From Limnephilus marmoratus (taxonomy: Eukaryota; Arthropoda; Insecta; Trichoptera; Limnephilidae), in the NCBI GenBank assembly GCA_917880885.1, contig OU862928.1:11055721-11119720 (forward strand): DNA of 64,000 nucleotides, in the 5' to 3' direction. Below the pieces are notes generated by a model. It did not search any database and was not told the origin of the DNA. It worked only from the letters and a program-made list of their open reading frames with translations. Each line of letters begins with the position of its first letter. The stretch's first letter is position 1. Shown piece after piece: positions 21,357 through 31,695 of the stretch. The position numbers and the translations under genes are program-made.

Positions 21357-21756
21357 TGGTAGATACCTTTACATATAGTTTTGAATTACAATAAACAATA
21401 CTTTATTATATTATATTATAAAAAACAATACATTAACATATTATATAATAATAAACAAAACTTACATTATTATATTATAAAATAAAAATAAACGGACCTA
21501 AAATTCCATCCCTCCAAATGCGGTGCAAGGCGATGGGTCGAGAGAGTCCGGCTGGAAAGGACAAAAGGCCTCCCTCAACCAAACTCTCTTATCCGGCCCG
21601 CCACGCAGCAGGGCAGACCTATCCGCCACCATGTCCTGGACAAACCTGATACCATGATCCCGGGCACCCCTGCTTAGTCACCAAACGTAGCAAACTGCTT
21701 GCAAAGGCGTTGGTTATACAGTAATGGTTCCCGGGGCGGCGGTATCCATACCCGTA
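21357..21756. repeat. Segmental duplicate of 18698-18850 plus 17481-17750
   Basis: The AT-rich segment starting ATGGTAGATACCT (as at 18698) is joined at 21493 to repeat C in the same form as 17481-17750, with differences such as GCCACC for GCCGCC. Two separate parts of the region are brought together here. Confidence 0.7.
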
Positions 21757-21759
21757 TAT

Positions 21760-22667
21760 TGCCGTATATTGTAATTTATTTTTAAATTATTGTTTTTTTT
21801 TTCATAATTTTTTTTTATAAAATACACCAAAACAACAATAAAACACCTTTTGATTACTACAATACAACTAGAGACAATGCTTTAGAAAACCCTGTATAGA
21901 TATCATTACATTACAACTGACTATGCTTTCGGAACGCAAAAGACAAATACATAATTACGTAGCAAATATTTTATTTATTAAAGAAAAAACTACATAAATG
22001 TTTATTAAAATACGTAATAATATAAACCTTGTAATAAACACAAAAACAATTAACACAAAATTAATAACGATATTATAAAAGCAATTCGTAAATCAATCTT
22101 CAATTTTAAAAAACCGCGCGAATAGCCGCTAAATATTATAATATAATGTCTGTTCTTCTAACAGTCCACAGCGAGCGCTTGGCAGTCTGGCTACCTATGT
22201 AGATAGAATACAACATATAACATATCGCAAAAAGATTCAATCTGACATAGCAATGTCATGCGATAATAGATTTTGAGGAATTAAACCATTGAGTTCAATA
22301 TCGCAAAGCATTGATAAACGACTTGGAGTTTGAATGATATTGTATGACGAGAACATCCGGCAACGTCGCATGCCGTGATGGTTATAGATGCGATAAAAAG
22401 TGTACCCAGTTGATGTTCTAAGTATTGATGAATATTTACTGATAAAAAACGCATTCCGGAGCATTAACGGTCCACGTAAAAATGTCATTTATTCACTCAA
22501 AAATTTTTTTTACACCGTTCGACTCGTCTCATCGAGTTTGATATGATGGACTTAAAAAAAAAAAAACGATGAGCCACTAAGTGCCCAAATGAGCCAGTAA
22601 GTCGAAATGATCAAGAAGTTCCGGTAATTAAAGGACGCTTTGAGCCACTAAATGCCGTAACATAAAC
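21760..22667. other. AT-rich, no supported gene
   Basis: Long A and T runs and short frames only. No motif recognised on either strand. Confidence 0.5.
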
Positions 22668-23035
22668 CTATATATATATATATATATATACATTTTTGAG
22701 TTTATTATTGTTACCTAGTATTGGCACCGATATCCAGATCTCCTCAGTACACGTAGACCAAGGTAATCTCTGAGCCTTAAGAGATTTGGAGGTTGCAATT
22801 AGTACCCCCCCTCCGTGCTGCTGTCCAGACAAAAAGTAGTTCTGATTCTCTCTAAATACATCATACCTATTGTCAAACAATTCACTATCATGGATTGATT
22901 AATTTAGCCAAGTTTCGCATATAAGATAAATATCGTAATTGTTCAAAAGGACCTGATTTAAGAAGCTATGAGTTTTTGTGCGAAGACCTCGCACATTTTG
23001 AAAATATATGTTAAGCATTTTTAAATATTATGTTC
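22668..23035 (-). pseudogene. LINE-D endonuclease N-terminal fragment
   Basis: On the minus strand from about 23020: an APE-type LINE endonuclease start (IYFQNVRGLRTKTHSFLNQV, then CETWLN, an in-frame stop, then DSELFDNRYDVFRENQNYF and HGGGVLIATS). It ends in a (TA)n microsatellite at 22668-22690, where the frame degenerates to Tyr-Ile repeats. The ORF1 of what is probably the same element lies at 25040-26880, separated by element F. Confidence 0.75.
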
Positions 23036-23137
23036 GTGAAATTGTTTGGAAAATAGTTTGGTAAAATAAAATTATTATGCTGTAATTGGGGGCATTTTTG
23101 AGCATACAAATTTCTATGGTTTTAAGAGGCTTTAGTT

Positions 23138-24726
23138 CTAGTGATGGGAATAATCGATACATTTACATAATCGATATTTTTATAAAAATGATCGAATGAT
23201 TAATCGATTAATCGCTAGGAGTTCAGGAGCAATAGCTGCGGTCAAAGGCAGTATTTTTTCTCGCGGCAGGGGGGGTGTTCACGGGCAAAGCTTGGTACAT
23301 CGGTATGGCAACGTAGATTTTTCATTGCTGGCAATGATTTCTTTACAAGCAACATTATTTTCTATAATTTACAATAATACTTTACTATCTATAATCTATG
23401 GTCTGGCCCGACCTTGAAACTGTTTCATAAGATCCGTATTCTTATAGATAATGTAATTTTATAGATGTTTCCAAAATTCTGATATGCGTCATTACATGAT
23501 TAATCTCAAAATGACATTTAGATTGTAGGAAACTTATACATTAAAACAGTAAACAAACTGTTTTTTTGCAATCGGTGTTTATTGAATAATGATATCTTTG
23601 AACAGAAGTGTCTAATTCTAGCGCTGATAACACTTTTTAGAACAAACCATCAATATTTTACAGTCACACAAAATATTTTGAGGTACTAGTTAGTACTCGA
23701 TGGAATTAGAGATATCGGTTGTTCATTTACAATAAATCAAACATACACTAAACAAATCGATAAATTACTCAAAATAACCCATCTACCTACTTACGAAAAA
23801 TAATCACCATGTCGATCTTTAACTTAACACGTACTGGAATCGTAAATCATAACCTAAAAGTAATATTTCGTCGTTTACAATCGTTTCACGTTTGAATACT
23901 ACGACCAACACTACCCTAGATGATACATAACCTTAAAATAACATAATAAATAAACTTTAAATTGTGAAAAACAGTCACCATGGCAATCTTTAAACATAAA
24001 CTAAAACTGGAAACGTAGATCGTTACCTAAAAGTATTAATTCATCATTTACAACAAAGCTGGATGATGATAACATCAACACGCTTTATCAGAATCTGAGA
24101 TATTTTGACGTATCTTGAATACAACCTCTCGGATCTAGAATCGATTTGCGTTTACGAAAGAATTCTGACAGTTGTAAAACGATTGTATCACTCATTTTCA
24201 ATGACATTTCAAAACGATTAAATCGGACTGTGCATTCGAATGAATATTGACATCGATAAGCGAGAATCGATTCCACTTCGATGACATTTCAAAACGATTG
24301 TATCGAACTGTATTCGATACTAACATAGACATCGATAAGCGAGAATCGATTCTACTTACGATGACATTTCAAACGATTATATCGGATTGTGAATTCGATA
24401 CGATTATTGACATATCGATGTAATTCATTCGGAAATGGAATCGATGTAAATCCAGCGCTGTGATTGGTCAGAAATAATCGATGTGAGGGAAGCGTTGTGA
24501 TTGGTCAGAATTAATCGATTTGACATCGATGTCAATCCAGCGCTGTGATTGGCCAGAAATAATCGATGTGAGGGAAGCGTTGTGATTGGTCAGAATTAAT
24601 CGATTTGACATCGATGCGAGAATCGATTCTTCAAGAATCGATTTATCTATGATAATGTATCGAAATGCATCGATGGTAAAAAAGATCGATACAATATCGA
24701 TATTTGATCGATATTTCCCATCGCTA
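23138..24726. mobile_element. Element F: ATCGAT-rich inverted-repeat element
   Basis: Ends CTAGTGATGGGAATAATCGATAC and, inverted, CTAGCGATGGGAAATATCGAT. It interrupts LINE-D. The right 600 bases hold about three tandem units of about 86 bp (from 24190, starting GATGACATTTCAAAACGATT) and then two units of about 85 bp with GCTGTGATTGGTCAGAA. ATCGAT occurs many times. No transposase. The outer 8 bases do not match well (TTTAGTTC and GTTTTGAC), so the superfamily is uncertain; the ends look hAT-like. Confidence 0.65.
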
Positions 24727-24733
24727 GTTTTGA

Positions 24734-24765
24734 CCATAGATGTATATAATATAATACATCTATGG
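24734..24765. repeat. Perfect palindrome beside element F
   Basis: Two 12-base arms, CCATAGATGTAT and its complement, around an 8-base AT spacer. It lies 8 bases outside element F. Confidence 0.75.
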
Positions 24766-25039
24766 TTTTGACAGATTGATTGTTATATCTATGGACAGAT
24801 TACTAATACAATTCAAACAATTGATAAATACATGTTTTAACATTATTTGATAAGAGTTTAAAGGGAATTTGTAATTAACGTATAGTGGTGATTCGTGTAT
24901 TACGACTAAGTAGAAATTTGGTATTATGAAGGTACTGCAAGAGGGTAAATTTGATATAAATAGTAATACGTTTGATATTTTGTTCTGTAAATTTAGTTTC
25001 CTAAAGGGAGGGCCAATGTATTGTGTGGGCATTGTCTTC

Positions 25040-25480
25040 AATGTTAAAAACTGTTAACGTCATCCTGATCAGCAATTAAAATTATGGGTGTTGTATCACT
25101 TACACGAATGAAAATTTTGCCGTTTTTATCCATTAGTAGAGAATTTTTCTGTCCGTTTTTATATCTCTGCATTGTTTTAGGAGTTGCTGATTTTTGGGGG
25201 TTAAATATTCATTGATGTAAATTCTGCTGGCACCAGGAAGCTGCAATTCTGAAGCAAACATTCCCTTCCTCTTCCTTATTGCAGCTAATAGGTTATCTTT
25301 AAGGTGTCGGCGTGTAAATTTTACGATAATGTTCCTCAGTTTTCCATTTGTCACATTTCGGTTTATTCTGGGAGAGATTCTGCTTGCAAAGTCCACTTCC
25401 TCTCGGGTGATTTTACATTCAGCTGTAGCACCAATTTTGAAGAGAATGTCATAAATATTTTTGTTTCTATCTTCTGGAAC
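25040..25480 (-). pseudogene. LINE-D ORF1, C-terminal part
   Basis: Minus-strand frame with ILFKIGATAECKITREEVD, GKLRNIIVKFTRRHLKD and SRIYINEYLTPKNQQLL, a domain common at the C-terminus of lepidopteran LINE ORF1 proteins (also seen in zinc-finger/FP-type proteins). The ORF1 protein binds RNA. After KILY the reading continues in another frame (MDKNGKIFIRVSDTTPI) to a stop near 25055. The N-terminal part is at 26622-26880, with hAT-E between them. Confidence 0.7.
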
Positions 25481-26613
25481 TAGGGTTGCCATCTCTTAAA
25501 TTTGGCAACCAGGATAAGACGCGTGAAAACCCCGAATTTTAGGGCCCAGAACCCGGACATGTCAACAGGTTTTTTTAAACATAGTCAGTGTAATTAAAAA
25601 AATAGTTGAAAATGTCATAAATCACCTTTTTATTTATTTTAAAATTAAATTTAGTCATCTTTTATCATCATTTTAAATGCCTACCTAACAAAACAGAATC
25701 TTATTACATTTTGTGCTAATAATCAGATAGATTTTTTTATTCTTAAAATAAAACACAAATTATTAATGTACTCTGTTATGTAAACAAAACCTTATTAAAA
25801 TATTAAGCTTAACAAAATTCAATTAAATTTTTAAACAAAAAACTTAAAAGTACTGAGACCATTTTAGAATTCAGTCTTACAATTTTTGAGGAAACTCTTT
25901 TAACTCAATAATAATTTTATCTTTAATTTTTTATCAGCAGCCATTTAAACAACAAATATGAACTAAATTCAGTCTTCTTAAATCTTAAGCAACAAAAAAA
26001 CTAAAAAAAATGAAACTTTTTAATGTTTAAACTTACTGTAATGTAAGTACATTATAAATTTTTTAAGCAAAAAATAACCAAAAACTATACTCATTTATAT
26101 CACCTTAAAGTTTTAATCAACGGACATATTGTAAATTTCTTTTACGTAATAAAAACAATCACAATTCTACAAAAATGAAAAGAAATCATTGCACTCATTA
26201 GTACATTCTTTGATTATCTAGCTATTAAAGCTTTTTCCTCAGCCTTTCGCCTTTTTTACTTTTCAGTTTTTTTTTGTATTTATCGCTCTTTCCGATAGCT
26301 TTTAGAATATCTTCCCTTTTTAAAAGGAATTTATAAAAATCAATGCAGCTGTATTCTTGGAAATTGAATTTAATTTTAATTAAAGATAAATGAAACAATG
26401 TTACTTTATTTGAATCACTTTTATGTTTGTTTAAAGCCGACCGGTTTCAGAACGACCGTTCCTTCCTCAGGGCAAACGTATACGTTTGACTTTAAATTTT
26501 AGACTTTAAATTTTTTTTAAACCCGGACATCAAATGAAACCCCGCCCGGACGCTCCCCGGACGCCCTCTAAACTAGGACAAATCCGGGGAAACCCGGACG
26601 GATGGCAACCCTA
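25481..26613. mobile_element. hAT-E (non-autonomous, 1133 bp)
   Basis: Ends TAGGGTTGCCATC and its exact complement GATGGCAACCCTA. It is flanked by a perfect 8-bp duplication, TCTGGAAC, at 25473-25480 and 26614-26621. Removing it restores LINE-D ORF1 (ISGVP next to EDRNKNIYD). A second shell of CCGGACAT / ATGTCCGGGT-like words lies near both ends. No coding frame. Confidence 0.9.
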
Positions 26614-26885
26614 TCTGGAACGCCACTTATTATAAGGTTATTTGCACGATTATATTGATCGTTGCTTTCTATTTGTCCTTCCAAATGTTTAACTTTCTTC
26701 TTAAGCTCCTCAATTTCTTCCTTGAACTCCTTTTTTGTAACTTCTACTATGGTATTTTTGAAGTCTGCAAATGATTTTTCTAGAAACTGGATTTAAAATT
26801 CATCGAACTTTTTATCTAGAATTTGCAGTAGTTCGGGATTAGGGTTATTGGTGGACTTGGAATTTGCACGTGTAGTCATTGTTAT
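26614..26885 (-). pseudogene. LINE-D ORF1, N-terminal coiled coil
   Basis: From ATG at about 26880: a short polar N-terminus, then a charged helix rich in Lys and Glu (KKEFKEEIEELKKKVKHLEG) as in trimeric LINE ORF1 coiled coils, ending at NNLIISGVP where hAT-E enters. One stop codon (TAA) interrupts it after KKFDEF. The 5' UTR leads up to hAT-A copy 2 at 26953. Confidence 0.75.
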
Positions 26886-28312
26886 ATATATCGATTTCTA
26901 TCACAATATTAATTTTAAAAAATTGGAAGAGTTTTAAACAATGTTATTGTTGTAAAGGCTGGGCAGTATTTGAAATCCGTATTTGAAATACAAATACGTA
27001 TTTTGTATTTGTATTTCAATTACTTCCTAAAAATGTATTTTGTAATTGGTATTTCAATTACCTGCTGCTGAGGTATTTTGTAATTTGTATTTCAAATACT
27101 TATGGCTTCAAAATCCATTTTCAAATACATTTAGCGATCTTAATAATGATATTGAAAAATAAACACACATAGATAATACATAGACTACAAACGCTAGAAT
27201 CCTGTACTATTGTCCTTTGCTATAGCCCTCTTACTAATGATTATTTGTAGTTCTCTTAGGGGGCATACATTAATCACGTGAGCTCAAAGAGGGGGGAGGG
27301 GGTCTAGCAAAATTTCACGTTACTTGAAAAGAATAAACGAAGTGGCCCAAATTTATCTCACCAAAAGGCGGGGGGGAGTCTAGTTTGGAAGAAAAACTGC
27401 TCACGTGATTAATGTATGCCCCCTTGTCATTGCTTTATAATGTACTATACATTTTTTACGCCATGCTAGTTATTATTATTGTCCTGTGCTATAATAGCAC
27501 TGTTATTGTACATTTTCTATCATTATATTATACTTTATACTTATAATTATATTATACTTGTAATTGCTTTGTATTGTACTTTTTTATCATAGTATTAGAT
27601 CAAGCACTATAGGAATAATTTGACTGATTACTAGATTATTTTTAAGTTAATTACTGTAGAAAATAGCAGAGAAGTGAAATAACACAAAATTGCACCATAC
27701 AAATGTCATCCATTTATATATAAAAATGAATCCTTGTTTCCCTTGGTCACGCCATAACTTCAGAATGACTTTACCTATTTCATTCATTTTTTTCAAGTTT
27801 TCTAATACTTTATAGAAGGATCTTACGAAAAGAAAAATACGAAGAAATTTGGATAATTTCAGAAAACTTAACGACTATTTTAACTTCGCACGTCTGACAG
27901 TTCGCGCGTTTGATGAAATTGAATTTAGCAGGCAGCTGTTTTTTTTGTAACAAAAGAATTGTCTATGGATTTTTTAAATCATAGATATTTTAAATAGGTA
28001 CCTATGTTAGGTACCAGATTTGATTGATTGTTCTTATAATATAGAAAAATTAATATTTGTAATATGTGAAAATGAAAATTTTAATAAAAAAAATTGTAAT
28101 AGCTGGCATACGAGTTGTTTGAAAACTGAATGTACTGGGACTAAATATATGGAATGCGGGAGGGAGTTGGCGATATGAGAGAGCGGGAGAGGGAAGAGGG
28201 TAGGCAGGGAAGGTGGAAGGGGAATGCAAGAGGGGAAAGGGATGCGGTAAGAGAACGGGGACGCACGGGAAAGGACATGCAGAGAGAAACAATTTTTTTT
28301 TTTATATATGCC

Positions 28313-28709
28313 TGTTCGGGCAAATCTATACCTACTCCCATGTATCCCTCCCGTCTTACCTACCTATCCTGATATATCCATCTTGCTATTGTCACCGGTT
28401 CAAGATTGATTCCTAACCGTGAAATCAGTACAATTTCAACACTGCGCGGCACTGGCAGCACAAATATTTTGGTCTCGTCGCTTATAGTCAAAACCCGGAT
28501 CCGCGCAAAATACGTACTTTCAACCGCGAGTTATCTTGAGTGCATGAAGTGTGGGACCCAGGACGTCATCAGCAAGGTAGGGTTTCATCTTGTTTTCGGT
28601 GGACATCCCATTTTTTCCCCTTCATCTCTTTTTCCATTCCCACAGTGATAGGTGGAGATTCCGAACTCCGCGGAAGAAAGTAACAGGCTTCCAATCAGCT
28701 ATCGAAACA
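28313..28709 (+). repeat. BEL 5' LTR
   Basis: TGTTCGGGCAAATC to ATCGAAACA. Next to it at 28710-28727 lies TTGGTCCTTCGGCGGATG, a primer-binding-site sequence typical in position for BEL/Pao; I do not assign the tRNA. The leader to 28954 is non-coding. Confidence 0.95.
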
Positions 28710-28954
28710 TTGGTCCTTCGGCGGATGTAGAATTTACCTTGATTCTTTACAGATTAGTTAATTTACATGATTAGAAATTGTACTCAAACTAGTTTCATTA
28801 CAAGACGATTATCAATAGTAGGTAGTTTCGGTAGGTACGGCTTATCAGTTCAGCTGGTGGGTAGATAATATTGGGTGCAAATAAAATACTTTATTTGTTG
28901 CGAGTAGATACCTACTATTATAATTGTTAATTTACGTATTTAATACATTTCAAA

Positions 28955-29720
28955 ATGGATAAAGTTGCAACCAAAATTGGTTCGTTAAAATTAAAACGGC
29001 AAAGGCTGTTTGGAAGGGTGCAGGTCGCATATGATCTCATTAAAGATTTAGAACAAAAAACAAAACTTTGTCAATTTAAGGCTAGAATGGATAAATTAGA
29101 GTCCACATATGACGAATTTCAAAGTATTCAATGTGAGCTGTCAGATCTGGTTTCACTTCCCGAGTTTGAGTCGAAAAATGATATATTGGAGGTTTCGCGT
29201 GTATTTGAGGAATTGTTCTTTGAAGTTACATCGGCACGTGATGCCTTAGAAGCGAGTCAAAATAATCGTCATGACGTGTCAGGCGGAGAAATACGACGCT
29301 CTGGGCCGCCCGGTCGCAACTTACTAGCTCCAGAAATAAAAATTCCTTCGTTTAGTGGACATATTCAAGATTGGCCACCCTTTTTTAATATATTCAGAAG
29401 TATTGTGCATGAGCACAGTTCTCTGAGTGACATTGAAAAATTTCATTATTTATTGACCTCTTTGAAGGGAACAGCCTTGTCATTGGTTAAGACTATTCCA
29501 CTGATTCAAGAAAATTATGAATTAGCGTGGGAAACATTGTGGAACCATTATTCTGAATCTAGAGCATTATTTATATATTATGTCAACTCGATTTTAAATT
29601 GTAATTTTGCTAATAATGAAGAGATTTTGAATGTCTTGCGTGAAAATCTCTCGGGGCTTCGCGATTTAAACCGAGGAAAATTATTTGAAGAATTCGTTTG
29701 TCATATGGTTCTGCAAAAAA
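28955..29720 (+). pseudogene. BEL Gag, N-terminal part (frameshifted)
   Basis: Starts MDKVATKIGSLKLKRQRLF, a helical N-terminus, then a Pao-type Gag region (LAPEIKIPSFSGHIQDWPPF, HYLLTSLKGTALSLV, ELAWETLWNHY) around residues 125-200, matching the DUF1759-like part of BEL Gag. At 29715-29721 there are seven A's where six would keep the frame. The frame then runs to a stop at 29747-29749, while the true continuation is in the frame at 29685-30533. Could be a real mutation or an assembly error in a homopolymer. Confidence 0.85.
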
Positions 29721-30533
29721 ATAGATTTAAAAACGCGTCGGTCTTTTGAATCTCTTATTAAAAAAGATGAAATACCGGATACTGGAAAATTAATAGAATT
29801 TTTAGCAACTCAAAACCGTATAAATATGTTATCAGATATTAAAGAAAAAAAGATTCCTAAGCGGGTATTATTTTCAAATGCGAGCTCAAACGGGCATAAT
29901 GTCAAGAAAATTACTTGTATAATGTGCAATCACACACATCACTTGACAAAGTGTCAAGACTTTCTATCACTAAATGTAGACAGTAGGAGGGACTTCGTAA
30001 AAAAGGAGAGGTTATGTTTCAACTGTTTAAATCCGCACCTTATTAAAAATTGCCGTTCAAAGTTTCGATGCAAAAAGTGCAACCGAACCCACAATACTCT
30101 CCTACATACTGATGAAAGATCTCCTTCGCCAAACAACCGTGATACTGGAAGCAACCGCAGTACTACAACGGACGCGGACGATTCTGTACAGTGTAATATT
30201 GCTTACGGGCGATCAAAACGTTCGATATTACCTACCGCGCTAGCAGAATTCCTGGACTGTTCGGGACATAAACACCGAGCGCGGATTTTAATTGATACGG
30301 GTAGTGAAATATCATTTATGTCCGAAAAACTGTATAATATTTTAGGACTACATTCACAAAAATGGTCCGGGAAAGTTCGGGGTGTAAACAATGCTATTGT
30401 CAACAATGTACAGGGTTTAGTTACCTGTAAAATATTCTCTATTCAAAATCACTGCTTTGTGAGAGGGCAAGCTATAGTAATATCAAATATTACTTCTAAA
30501 ATTACGCCCGTAGATTTACAAGAATCATTTTAA
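29712..30533 (+). pseudogene. BEL Gag zinc knuckles and aspartic protease
   Basis: Continuation of Gag in the shifted frame: SFESLIKKDEIPDTGKLIEFL, then three Cys/His knuckles (CIMCNHTHHLTKC, CFNCLNPHLIKNC, CKKCNRTHN), a Ser/Thr-rich linker, and a BEL aspartic protease with the active site LIDTGSEISFMSEKL. The frame stops with TAA at 30531-30533. The next 1299 codons follow in the very same frame, so this is one nonsense codon inside what was a single polyprotein, right before the conserved LADPDFQ segment. Confidence 0.85.
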
Positions 30534-31695
30534 GATTTCAAACATTTAAATTTGGCTGACCCAGATTTCCAAAAGCAAGGAGACATTGATTTTCTAGTGG
30601 GATCAGATTTGATTGCGAACATATGGAGAAATGGATATGTATCAAGTCTTAAATGTAATTTGCTAGCAGTGAATACGATATTCGGGTATGTTATAATGGG
30701 TTCATGTTTACAAGGTTATAATTCAGCACAACCCGTTGTGACGTCAGCGTTGACTGCAGTTGAAAATAGTGACTTAAACCACGCGGTAAGTCGTTTCTGG
30801 GAAATTGAAGAGGTTTCTAATGAAATTATTCAGAATAAGGATGATAATGAATGCGAAACCATATTCCAATCAACAGTCAACCGGGAAGCGTGTGGCAGGT
30901 ATATCGTGGCACTACCTTTCAAGAACAGAGATCATGTGGATATCGGATGTACATATTATATCGCCCTTAAGAGATTTTATAATCTTGAAAAACGCTTGTC
31001 ATTAAATCCAACATTGGCAGCCCATTACTGTAAATATATGGATGATTTCTTACAGCAAGGCTTCATGACAAGAGTTTCTCCATCGACTGAGATACCGAAT
31101 ACTTATTACATTCCACATCATGCGGTTGTTCAAAACATAGGAAATGATATTAAAATTCGGGTGGTCTTTGACGCCTCATCTAAATCTGATAAACAAATTT
31201 CGCTAAACGATTGTTTATATTCGGGTCCAAAATTACAAAATGAAATAAGTCACATACTTTTAAAATTCCGTGTATACCCGATAGTACTCACTACGGATAT
31301 ACAAAAAATGTTTCTACAAATTCGGTTGAGAGAAGAAGATACAAATTTTCAAAGGATTCTCTGGCGATCTTCACCTTTACAGCCGGTAGGGCAATATATA
31401 CTTGGTACAGTCACCTTCGGGGTGACTTCTTCGCCCTATTTAGCCATAAGAACTTTACATGATCTGGTGAAGGATGAAGGTACTCGATTTCCAAAGGCTT
31501 CTAAAGCACTGTTGTCGGACACATACGTGGACGACATCGTTACCGGTGAATGGGAACCGGAAAGCGCCGCTCAGCTGCAGACGGAGCTAAAACAACTCCT
31601 TATAAAAGGAGGCTTTCAATTGAGAAAATGGATGAGCAATTCGCAGTCAGTTTTAAATAACATTCCAATTGAGCACCGGAGCCACACGAGTGGTA
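30534..31695 (+). pseudogene. BEL reverse transcriptase, N-terminal part
   Basis: In frame with the protease after one stop codon. Includes the end of the protease linker (DIDFLVGSDLI) and the BEL RT core: IKIRVVFDASSK, LTTDIQKMFLQIRL, FGVTSSPYLAIRTLHDL and the catalytic DTYVDDIVTG. It continues to QLRKWMSNSQSVLNNIP and then passes without a stop into a LINE. The polymerase catalytic residues are intact; the RT connection to RNase H is broken by the insertion and resumes at about 34568. Confidence 0.9.

Noticed and set aside
23138..24726. An 8-bp target duplication for element F
   Set aside because: The flanking octamers (TTTAGTTC and GTTTTGAC) match at only three positions, so I do not claim hAT membership.
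28406..28648. 80-codon frame repeated exactly at 37351-37593
   Set aside because: It lies inside the BEL LTRs; the duplication comes from the LTR pair and not from a gene family.
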